Shown: positions 1-6,337 of the stretch, piece by piece
Numbering within the stretch: the first letter of the stretch is position 1
How the letters are laid out: the number at the start of each line of letters is the position of its first letter
Assembly: GCA_029210225.1 (NCBI GenBank)
Contig: JARGOJ010000038.1
Span: 1-10,736, forward strand
DNA: 10,736 nt
Direction: 5' to 3'
Source of the DNA: Planctomycetota bacterium
Lineage (GTDB): Bacteria; Planctomycetota; J058; JARGOJ01
Made by a program: the position numbers and the translations under genes
Notes under the pieces: model-generated
Database searches by the model: none
What the model was told of the DNA's origin: nothing
The model's input: only the letters and a program-made list of their open reading frames with translations

Positions 1-313
1 TAATACGATCTTCAAGCTCTTGGAGCTTCTTGCCCTCAAGCTCTTCGGCGTCTTTATCCAACTGACGAATGAGCTTGTTCTGCTTCTTCATCTCCGTATC
101 AAAAGACTTCTTCATCGTTCTCACGCCCTTTTCGAGGACGTCTTTCTTCTTGAACTTATTGAAGATGATTCCTAAATCGACCAAGCCCACCTTCAATGAG
201 CCCGCCGGCGGCGCGCTTTGAGCTGATCCGGGAGAAAGCAAAACGAGTAAAGCCACGACAGAAACAAAGACAAGAAGGCCCTGAAAGGGTTTTGAAATAA
301 GCGATTGCTGCAT
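1..313 (-). CDS. skp: Skp/OmpH-family periplasmic chaperone, 3' end outside the window
   Basis: The first 104 residues can be read from an ATG at 313; the gene then runs off the left edge. Residues 1-32 form a signal peptide: MQQSLISKP, a hydrophobic core (GLLVFVSVVALLVLL), then SPGSAQS. The mature part opens with KVGLVDLGIIFNKF, which matches the conserved first strand and helix of Skp/OmpH (typically K-x-a-V-D-x-q-x-i-f). A highly charged helix rich in Lys, Glu and Gln follows and would form one prong of the coiled-coil tentacles. Known family role: a trimeric periplasmic holdase that carries unfolded outer-membrane proteins to the Bam complex. It lies 21 bases after bamA, the common bamA-skp order, with a good ribosome site (AGAGGA, about 8 bases before the ATG). 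The family is fairly sure; the symbol is by homology and position. Confidence 0.85.
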   Translation of the reverse strand, partial: MQQSLISKPFQGLLVFVSVVALLVLLSPGSAQSAPPAGSLKVGLVDLGIIFNKFKKKDVLEKGVRTMKKSFDTEMKKQNKLIRQLDKDAEELEGKKLQELEDRI

Positions 314-334
314 AGAACTATCCTCTTAAAATTA

Positions 335-2722
335 CTAAAAATCGAAACCAAGGTTGAATGAAAAGACTTCCTCGTCGTCCATCCGACGAGATCTCAAGGG
401 AAAGGCGAAGTTCAGTGAAACCGGTGCCTCAAAGAGACCTGGGACCCGAACTCGAAAGCCAAAGCCCGCTGTGAAACGAACACGGCGCGCTCTGAAGTCC
501 CTAATCTCACGCTCCACTGTTCCCATATCAATGAAGCCCACGCCTCTCAAGAAGCCCTTAAAAATAGGGAAGCTGAAATCGGCGGTCGCTAAGGCAAGGA
601 AATCACCCCCAATCGACTCCTTCGTCCTAACACCATCCCTCGGCGATACTGAGCGAAACTCAAATCCACGAAGAGAGTTCACACCCCCCGCGAAGAAGCG
701 CTCGAAGAACGGCGTCTCACCGTCCGGCCCAAAGGCCTCCTGCCAGGTCGCTTGAGCCCTGAGTCCGAAGACCCAGCGATGGTTCTTTGGATACTCAAGC
801 AAGGTCGTCTGCCAATTCCCCTGAAGCCCTGCTCGGGACAAATGCACGTCGCCGCCAAAAGGCCCCCCTAAGACCTCGTAAGAGAGCGTCCCACCATATC
901 CGGAGTATCGAACAAGGTCTTGATCGATGAGGTTCTTATTGAGCCTGAGGGAGAGCCTTGAACCGCTGACATAGTTGTTCCCAGAAACTCGGAGCAAGTC
1001 AGGAACAGCATCCCTGTCTAAATCGAAGACACGAACTCGCTCAAGCCGATGACGCAGGCGTAGCGTCAAATCTTGAGTCAGGCGATAGCCCAAGCTAGGA
1101 ATGACGCCAATGCGTCCCTCAGTATGCTGGGCCAGGTTTCGATCGCGAATAAAGCCTGAGAGACCAAACAGAACAGGCAAATCAAAGAGATAGGGCTCGT
1201 TGAAGTTGAAGCGATACTGAGAGCGATCTCGCCCCGGTTGGAGCGCTGCGCTAAAACTTTGCCCCCCTCCCTGAAAGCCCCGAAACAGAAAGATTTCCTC
1301 CCAGCTTTTCGGATAATCAGTCAGGTCAAAGTTCGAGGACGTGAAGGATAAATTGCCAAAGACTCCAAAGTTTGAATCGAGCCCTCCCCCAAAGTTGAAG
1401 CGCCTCGTGGGCTTCTCGACCACTTTAATCACAAGGTCTTCTTGGCCTTCTTCAGTTCCCGGGCGAAACTCAAAGTCGTATTTACTGAAGTAACCAAGGC
1501 GGCCGAGGCGCCCCAAGCTTGCTTCAAAGCGGTTGCCATCAAAAAGCTGTCCAGGCTGAACTGACAAATTTCGACGAATAACCTTGTCTTTAGTGACTTT
1601 GTTGCCCTCAATTAAAATGCGTTCGGCGCTCACCTGAGGCCCCTCAGCAATGGAGTAAATCACATCGAGAAGGTGCTGCTTCTTGTCATAGATCAAGTCG
1701 AATCGGACCTTTGAGTGAATATGTGATTTCCGAGAGTAGAGCTTCTGAATCGTCCGAACGTCACTGACAAGACGATTCCCAATGAACGCCTTCCCAGGTC
1801 GCATTGCTAGCGCTTTGCGAATCACTTTCCGTGGATAAATGGTATTGCCTTGAATCACGACCTTCCGAATGGTGTATCGCGGTCCTTCCTTGACTCGAAT
1901 ATCAACGACGACCTCGTCTCGATCCTCGTTAAAAGTAAGTTTGTCCAGGGCAACAACAGCATCCAAGAAGCCCCTTGAGCGATAGAAACGAGCAATTATT
2001 GAGAGGTCCTTGGCCAAATTTTCCCGAGAGAAATAGCCCTCTTCACCAAAGCCAAAGTAAGACCTGGGCTTCGACGCAAAACCTTGTAAATCCTCGAAAA
2101 TATCTGGGTCGTCAAAGAATCGAACGCCGGTGTAATTCAATTCTTCAATGGTCACCTGGGGGCCGGCGCTGGTCTCAAAGGTCAGTTGAATATCCCCGGC
2201 CTTGGTGAACTCTTTCTTATAGGACACAGAAGAATACAGAAAACCCTTCTTAAGCAATATTTCCCTCAGCCTCAGGACATCTTGTTCTGCGCGGTAGTCA
2301 TCAAATATCTGCCCCACTTCGCTCTTCAGCGCGCTTTGTAAATCACTCAGCTTAAAGGCCTTTGCTCCTGTCACTTTCACTCTAGAAACCGCCGGTCTCT
2401 CGACCACAGTAAACACGATGCGTACTCCTCCCGCCTTTCCTCTGAGAGCCTTTGCCTTGACCGGTGGCACAGTTAAATCAGAGCTTCCAAAGCGTTCGAG
2501 TGAGTAAAGACGCTCTAGGTCTTCGCTCATTGTTTCACTGCTAAAGGCCTCCCCGACCCGGCTCTTAATTCGCTGGATCAACTCTCCTTTTGAGACGCGA
2601 CGCAGCCCAATAAATTCAATACGCTCAATAATAGGCTTCGTCCCCTGAGCAAGGCAAAGATTAGGGCTCAGGAGCAAGACAGAGGAGATATAGAGACAGA
2701 GTGAAGCCTTGAACGAAGGCAT
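335..2722 (-). CDS. bamA: Outer membrane protein assembly factor BamA (Omp85 family)
   Basis: This 795-residue protein is the core of the machine that folds and inserts beta-barrel proteins into the outer membrane. A signal peptide (about residues 1-26, ending CLAQG) is followed by five POTRA-like repeats at roughly 30-110, 111-187, 188-280, 281-362 and 363-437. Several carry the typical 'I-x-G-N' strand with 'G-x-x-F' (QGNTIYPRKVI, EGNKVTKDKVI with PGQLF). Residues about 438-795 form the 16-strand barrel domain. The hallmark barrel-lumen motif (V/L)RGF is at 684-687 in FAGGVNSLRGF, and the protein ends in Phe (LGFDF), as expected for an outer-membrane beta-signal. Length is normal for the family (about 750-850). 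The third POTRA region carries an extra segment around 201-232, rich in Phe, Asp and Gly. The ATG has only a modest ribosome site (AAGGG). It is followed 21 bases later by the skp-like gene and preceded by a sigma factor and a membrane regulator. Confidence 0.96.
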   Translation of the reverse strand: MPSFKASLCLYISSVLLLSPNLCLAQGTKPIIERIEFIGLRRVSKGELIQRIKSRVGEAFSSETMSEDLERLYSLERFGSSDLTVPPVKAKALRGKAGGVRIVFTVVERPAVSRVKVTGAKAFKLSDLQSALKSEVGQIFDDYRAEQDVLRLREILLKKGFLYSSVSYKKEFTKAGDIQLTFETSAGPQVTIEELNYTGVRFFDDPDIFEDLQGFASKPRSYFGFGEEGYFSRENLAKDLSIIARFYRSRGFLDAVVALDKLTFNEDRDEVVVDIRVKEGPRYTIRKVVIQGNTIYPRKVIRKALAMRPGKAFIGNRLVSDVRTIQKLYSRKSHIHSKVRFDLIYDKKQHLLDVIYSIAEGPQVSAERILIEGNKVTKDKVIRRNLSVQPGQLFDGNRFEASLGRLGRLGYFSKYDFEFRPGTEEGQEDLVIKVVEKPTRRFNFGGGLDSNFGVFGNLSFTSSNFDLTDYPKSWEEIFLFRGFQGGGQSFSAALQPGRDRSQYRFNFNEPYLFDLPVLFGLSGFIRDRNLAQHTEGRIGVIPSLGYRLTQDLTLRLRHRLERVRVFDLDRDAVPDLLRVSGNNYVSGSRLSLRLNKNLIDQDLVRYSGYGGTLSYEVLGGPFGGDVHLSRAGLQGNWQTTLLEYPKNHRWVFGLRAQATWQEAFGPDGETPFFERFFAGGVNSLRGFEFRSVSPRDGVRTKESIGGDFLALATADFSFPIFKGFLRGVGFIDMGTVEREIRDFRARRVRFTAGFGFRVRVPGLFEAPVSLNFAFPLRSRRMDDEEVFSFNLGFDF

Positions 2723-2764
2723 AGCAGACCCTTATCGTCTAAAAACGAGGAGAAAAGTGAGGTT

Positions 2765-2774
2765 ATTGATCAAT
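2765..2774. other. Perfect 10-base palindrome in the leader region of bamA
   Basis: ATTGATCAAT is a perfect palindrome about 43 bases before the bamA start, within the 71-base gap (2723-2793) after the RING-like gene. The same gap holds a small GGGC-GCTCTA-GCCC hairpin (minus-strand reading, 2777-2793) with no T-run, so a terminator is not supported. I could not find a convincing -35/-10 pair. The palindrome could be an operator or chance. Confidence 0.25.
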
Positions 2775-2793
2775 TAATACGGGCTAGAGCGCC

Positions 2794-3774
2794 CTATTTA
2801 CGTGGCTTATCCAAAACTCTCGGTTTGAACGCGAGGTGACCCCCGAGGTAGCCAGGAATCCGCTCTTCGCTCTCCCGGTCAAGGCGTCTAATTTCTTTCA
2901 GGAGCCAAGCTAGAACTCTTTGATTTTCTTGCTTAGCGCCAGGTCCAGCCGACCCCACGGCCGCTTTCAATTCTTCAATTCGAAAATCGAGTTTTTGCAA
3001 GGCCAGGGCTGCTTCTTCCACGGCTCCATTGGTGGAGTCAATGTTCCAAAGTTCAGACCACCCCACCTTGTGAAAGAACAACTCATCAAAACTCATAGGG
3101 ACGAGCAAAATGCCTGATTGAGGAGGCTTGAAATCGAGAGCAAGGGCACGAATTTGAAGCTCAATAGGCTTCTGAGTCGCCGCTTGAATCCGCTCTTTCT
3201 TGTCAATCATTGGGCTTTGTTTTTTATCGGGACTCTTTTGAAACAATCGCTGTTCAACCAATGATTTCTTGGGAAGACTGTCAGTTGTATCTGCCCCTGT
3301 CCAAGTCATAGCAGCGACTCCAAAGAGACAACCAATGACTGCAGCGAAGAGCAACGGCGTTTTTTTCGTCTTCAATTGAAGTACTTGAGAATAGACAACG
3401 CGCCTTTCTCGACACTCTAAGACCGAGCATTGACCGTGGCGTTGATGGCAGTCGACGTGGTGAGGAGCCAGGCATGAGGCGCAGTAGACGGCTTCTTGTC
3501 GGGCGAAGGCGCCTTTGCAGAAGCGACAGCAGATTTTAATGGGACCTGTCAATGACCCGATGGATTGCTCCGCGAGGATTGGCGCAGCCGGACGCGGCTT
3601 CTTTTGCATCTTCTTTAGAAAGCTGAGGTCTACGTTCTCAATGACTGCGGCTTCTTCAGGGCTGAGTTCAGGCCATTGCGCGGGCTCTGAATCATCGAGA
3701 AGATCCTCGGAGTCGTTGAGGACAAGCTTCATGAGGACGTCTATGTCTTGGTCGTCGGGTTTTGGGTCATTCAT
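2794..3774 (-). CDS. Membrane protein with RING-like zinc domain, candidate anti-sigma factor
   Basis: The start chosen is the ATG at 3774, giving 326 residues. It follows GGAGGT (3785-3790) and overlaps the sigma-factor stop by 8 bases (ATGAATGA). An ATG at 3885 in the same frame would lengthen the protein by 37 residues but would lie inside the sigma gene and add only basic, low-complexity sequence. Residues 1-60 are acidic and probably helical. Residues 82-121 hold a zinc-binding cluster: C83-x2-C86, C98-x2-C101, H105/H106, C109, C116 and C121, resembling prokaryotic RING/FYVE-like domains with their CxxC...CxxC...HHxxC pattern. One membrane segment lies at about 140-158 (LLFAAVIGCLFGVAAMTW), leaving the zinc domain in the cytoplasm and about 165 residues outside; that outer part matches nothing I know. 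The overlap with the sigma gene and the one-pass topology suggest it sequesters or senses for that sigma factor; this is inference. Binding through the zinc domain or the acidic N-terminus is equally possible. Confidence 0.82.
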   Translation of the reverse strand: MNDPKPDDQDIDVLMKLVLNDSEDLLDDSEPAQWPELSPEEAAVIENVDLSFLKKMQKKPRPAAPILAEQSIGSLTGPIKICCRFCKGAFARQEAVYCASCLAPHHVDCHQRHGQCSVLECRERRVVYSQVLQLKTKKTPLLFAAVIGCLFGVAAMTWTGADTTDSLPKKSLVEQRLFQKSPDKKQSPMIDKKERIQAATQKPIELQIRALALDFKPPQSGILLVPMSFDELFFHKVGWSELWNIDSTNGAVEEAALALQKLDFRIEELKAAVGSAGPGAKQENQRVLAWLLKEIRRLDRESEERIPGYLGGHLAFKPRVLDKPRK

Positions 3775-4396
3775 GGTCGTCGTGACCTCCCTCTGTTGAG
3801 AAACCGCTCCCCGCGAGTTCCTTTTTGATTTTCTTCCGTGCCGCTTGCCAAGCGCTCTTGATGGCCGCGACGCTGACGGTCTCACCGGTTAGGTCGGTGA
3901 CCCGCGCTTTAATGAAGTCGTATTTCCCACGTTGATCAAGCTGTCCTGCGTGCTCCATAAAGATGCGAGCGATAAGGTTCTGGCGAGTTGAGAGTTTCTT
4001 GATGGCGTTTGAATAGGCCGCTCGAAACTCTCTCTGTTCGGGCTTCCGATTCTCGTCGGGTTTGGAGCATTGCTGATCCCAGTCGATGTCCTGAGGCTGT
4101 TGACCTTTCCGACGAAGAGCGTCGAGCGCTCGACAGCGAGCGATCCGCAGGACAAGACGCATCGGAGCTTGAGTATCAAACTCTGGGCGCCGGGTTGCCT
4201 TTAATACCGAGAGTAGAGTCTCTTGATACACATCACCAAGCTCTTCCGGGCGCAGCTGCCCTTTAGAGATCGATTTGATGTAGCGCGCAATTAAGACGCG
4301 ATATTTTTGATGAAGAAGACTGACTGCGGCGTCGGGGTCCGCGGCGAAGGCCTTTTCCAATTCCTCGTCCTTAAGGATCGAAGAACGTGAGCTCAT
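3767..4396 (-). CDS. ECF-like sigma-70 family RNA polymerase sigma factor
   Basis: This 209-residue protein has the two-domain layout of group 4 (ECF) sigma factors, which direct RNA polymerase to a small set of promoters in response to a signal. Region 2 spans about 24-97: LLHQKYRVLIARYI, then EELGDVYQETLLSVLK (region 2.2, core RNA polymerase contact), then MRLVLRIARCRALDALRRK (2.3-2.4, -10 recognition). A charged linker of about 35 residues leads to region 4 at about 130-194, with IKKLSTRQNLIARIF and a helix-turn-helix ending VSVAAIKSAWQAARKKIKKEL. There is no region 1 or 3. The ATG at 4396 has AGGA about 8 bases upstream. The next gene overlaps by 8 bases and encodes a one-pass membrane protein with a cytoplasmic zinc domain, the usual setting for a sigma/anti-sigma pair. 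The target promoters cannot be told from the sequence; bamA lies just beyond. Confidence 0.9.
   Translation of the reverse strand: MSSRSSILKDEELEKAFAADPDAAVSLLHQKYRVLIARYIKSISKGQLRPEELGDVYQETLLSVLKATRRPEFDTQAPMRLVLRIARCRALDALRRKGQQPQDIDWDQQCSKPDENRKPEQREFRAAYSNAIKKLSTRQNLIARIFMEHAGQLDQRGKYDFIKARVTDLTGETVSVAAIKSAWQAARKKIKKELAGSGFSTEGGHDDHE
3785..3790 (-). promoter_or_regulatory. Shine-Dalgarno site that fixes the start of the RING-like membrane protein
   Basis: GGAGGT on the minus strand lies 10 bases before the ATG at 3774 and inside the end of the sigma-factor gene. It supports the short start and translational coupling of the two genes. Confidence 0.6.
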
Positions 4397-4462
4397 GAGT
4401 GTTCCTAAAGCTGGTATCCATCCTGTTCATCTAAGTTCTCGCAGGAGGGCGCAAATCGGATT

Positions 4463-4482
4463 AAAGAAAAGTCACTTTCTTT
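4463..4482. repeat. A/T-rich dyad between the VOC gene and the sigma gene
   Basis: AAAGAAA (4463-4469) and TTTCTTT (4476-4482) are inverted arms around a 6-base centre, in the 120-base gap (4397-4516). On the minus strand the right arm is followed by AAT, and the hairpin would be weak. It could be a poor terminator for the upstream unit or an operator for the sigma gene. I see no clear sigma-70 promoter in the gap. Confidence 0.3.
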
Positions 4483-4516
4483 TTCAGAGCTCTATGAATC
4501 AGGTCTTTCAACGCCG

Positions 4517-4942
4517 TCAATCCCAATTGGCCGGGGAGACATCTTGTTCGGCGCTAAACTCGACAACCCGGCCATCAGGATCGCGCACAAAGAATAGGTA
4601 ACCCGCTGTCTCTCCCCAGTAGGCGGGGCGGTCGGGGTTTAGGCCAGCATCGAGGACGCGGCGATAGTGGCGATCGACGGCGTGGCGGCTCTCTAATTCA
4701 AATCCAAAGTGACGCATGACGGGCTCGCTCTTCGAAGACAGCTCGTTCATACCTGGGGCTTCAGCGATTACAAAGATCGGCTCAGTGCCGTCGTTAGGCG
4801 CGAGCCAGGCGATGTTGGGAAGGGTCGGTGTTTCTCCAGGGCGATCTTTGACCACTCGCATATCGCAATACTTTGTGTAGAAGTCGAGGCTCTCTTTGTA
4901 ATGCTTAGTGAGGAAAGCGTTGTGAGTAAATTTAATGGGCAT
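4517..4942 (-). CDS. VOC-superfamily (glyoxalase/dioxygenase fold) protein
   Basis: At 141 residues it is a single VOC module of two beta-alpha-beta-beta-beta halves. The first half starts KFTHNAFLTKHYKESLDFYTKYCDM, the typical 'phase-one' strand then 'x-x-S-x-x-F-Y' helix. The second half starts VMRHFGFELESRHAVDRHYRRVLDAG and ends YLFFVRDPDGRVVEFS, the classical 'F-x-D-P-D-G-x-x-x-E' close. H7, H78 and E128 sit where metal ligands are usual in this superfamily; E61 may be another. Members include glyoxalase I, fosfomycin-resistance enzymes and extradiol dioxygenases, so the substrate is open. There is no signal peptide, so it should be cytoplasmic. It starts 3 bases after the hydrolase stop with no strong ribosome site, which points to translational coupling within the kinase-hydrolase unit. 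Confidence 0.9.
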   Translation of the reverse strand: MPIKFTHNAFLTKHYKESLDFYTKYCDMRVVKDRPGETPTLPNIAWLAPNDGTEPIFVIAEAPGMNELSSKSEPVMRHFGFELESRHAVDRHYRRVLDAGLNPDRPAYWGETAGYLFFVRDPDGRVVEFSAEQDVSPANWD

Positions 4943-4945
4943 GAA

Positions 4946-6337
4946 TCAGGGCTCGATTGGTTTTTTTCGGGGAAAGATGAGATCCAGGTCGACGACCGCA
5001 GGCGCTTGGCTCGCAGCTTTCAGGCGTTTTTCCTCTTTCTTAGAAGGATGCCGTCCGTCGCGATACCACGCTTTATTGCGCACGTAGACGCGGCGCTTCT
5101 CGAAGTCGTAAAGGATGCTATGAAGATTGCTTCGAGGCGCCACGCGATCGGCGATCTCTGCGGCGCGCTCGATATTGAGCGTCTTGAACTTCTGAAAGAG
5201 CTCGACCTGGGGTTTATAGCGCTTGCGATAAGCCCCGCTCTTACTGGGAGATGGAGGTTTACTCGCGCTTGGATCGCCCCCAGAGCAGAGTTGACTCTTC
5301 CGAACGGAGAGGTCCGCAGCGGTGTCTGCTCGGCAATCAAAGCCTTGGAAAGACTGGAAGTCGTCGTTCCCTTTGTAATTATCTAGCTCCATGAGAAAGA
5401 CCGCTGTCTTATTGGCCGTCTTCTCAACAACCGCGCCTCTCCGCTCCTTCGCCGAACCAACAAGGAAATTATAGCCACCGCTTCCGGGGCTCTCTCTCAT
5501 GATTTGAAGGGCTTCATCGAGGTTCTTTGCGCGAGCGAGAATACTCTCAAGCATGAGGGGCATGGGCATACCAGCGCGGGTTTTGTCGGCGGTCTCTGAG
5601 CCGATCTCTGTCAGCGAGATGCCGTGCTCATTGATTCCACTCACCGACCCGATCAATCCCACAAAGCCAATGGACAGATAGCGATAGCCGTTCTCGGGTT
5701 CGTGGGCGAGGAGAACAGTGGCGTCTTGGGGGCGCATGTGGGGGTCGCCCCAATCGAGGTTCCGAAGTTGAATGAGGCGGCCGTCTTCGGTGGCGGGTCC
5801 GTAGGCGATGAAGCCGCTGCAGCTGGCATCGGAGAGCATGACGGTGGCGATCAGGCGGGTGATATCGGAGCTTTCTAAGCCAGCGCCATCGGCGATGCCT
5901 TGAACATAGGCTTGATACTCGGCGGGCATTCTCTTAAGTGAGCCTTTGGGGTCGGAGAAGTCGTCAACGATGTTGAAGACGTGGGCGGTGTAGGCGCGAT
6001 AGAGGGTGGCGGCGAGCCACTTTGATCTTAGCGCTGGGGCGATTTCACGGACTGCGGCGGCTTCAAGCTTTTGCACAGCTTCTTTCCAGCGCTTCGGATA
6101 TTGCTGGCCGTATTGATAACCGCGGTCGTAGCCGTTGCCTTTGAGCTTGAGGAGAGGGATGCTGTCGAGGTTGGTGAGGTCTGCTTCCGGGCTATGGGGG
6201 ATCTTAACCGCGAGGATCTGGGCTGGGCTGGGCTTTTGGGAGGATCGATGGGCGCTGTAGTCTTGAAGTGCGCAACCTGAGTGAAGGGTCAAAAACAAGG
6301 CCAGGGGGAAGAACATGGCGCGGGTTTTTGATTTCAT
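4946..6337 (-). CDS. C45/AAT-type Ntn-hydrolase, probable lipoprotein
   Basis: This 463-residue protein belongs to the acyl-CoA:6-aminopenicillanic acid acyltransferase-like (peptidase C45) N-terminal-nucleophile hydrolases. Visible marks are the early 'G-x-x-x-x-R-G-x-x-x-G' segment (GNGYDRGYQYG, 67-77), the nucleophile cysteine in ASCSGF (C173), R192-N-x-D-W196, GINEHGISLTE (234-244), and GGYNFLVG (287-294) followed by GAVVEKT. The N-terminus has a basic start, a hydrophobic core and a lipobox-like LHSGC with C22. His at -3 is unusual, so lipidation is likely but not certain. If correct, the enzyme sits outside the cytoplasm and hydrolyses or transfers a linear amide or acyl group; family members act on N-acyl compounds, and the substrate here is unknown. 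A Ser/Pro-rich stretch (352-368) flanked by C335 and C351 looks like a loop insertion. The start overlaps the kinase stop (ATGA) and has GAGGA 6 bases upstream. Confidence 0.88.
   Translation of the reverse strand: MKSKTRAMFFPLALFLTLHSGCALQDYSAHRSSQKPSPAQILAVKIPHSPEADLTNLDSIPLLKLKGNGYDRGYQYGQQYPKRWKEAVQKLEAAAVREIAPALRSKWLAATLYRAYTAHVFNIVDDFSDPKGSLKRMPAEYQAYVQGIADGAGLESSDITRLIATVMLSDASCSGFIAYGPATEDGRLIQLRNLDWGDPHMRPQDATVLLAHEPENGYRYLSIGFVGLIGSVSGINEHGISLTEIGSETADKTRAGMPMPLMLESILARAKNLDEALQIMRESPGSGGYNFLVGSAKERRGAVVEKTANKTAVFLMELDNYKGNDDFQSFQGFDCRADTAADLSVRKSQLCSGGDPSASKPPSPSKSGAYRKRYKPQVELFQKFKTLNIERAAEIADRVAPRSNLHSILYDFEKRRVYVRNKAWYRDGRHPSKKEEKRLKAASQAPAVVDLDLIFPRKKPIEP

Noticed and set aside
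354..755. Open frame on the plus strand over the BamA barrel region
   Set aside because: It is antisense to the conserved barrel and its product is a Lys/Arg/Ser-rich string with no family features.
2777..2793. GGGC hairpin between the RING-like gene and bamA as a terminator
   Set aside because: The stem is four base pairs and is not followed by a T-run on the transcribed strand.
3775..3885. 37-residue N-terminal extension of the RING-like membrane protein
   Set aside because: It would overlap the sigma-factor gene by over 110 bases and adds only basic low-complexity residues. The internal ATG at 3774 has a better ribosome site and the usual short overlap.
4433..4440. GAGAACTT, resembling an ECF-type -35 element before the sigma gene (autoregulation)
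   Set aside because: No matching -10 element is present at the right distance, a start there would cut into the ribosome site, and no copy is found before bamA.
4709..5386. Long open frame on the plus strand (225 codons)
   Set aside because: It lies antisense to the VOC and C45 genes, whose minus-strand products carry conserved motifs. The plus-strand product has no recognisable family features.
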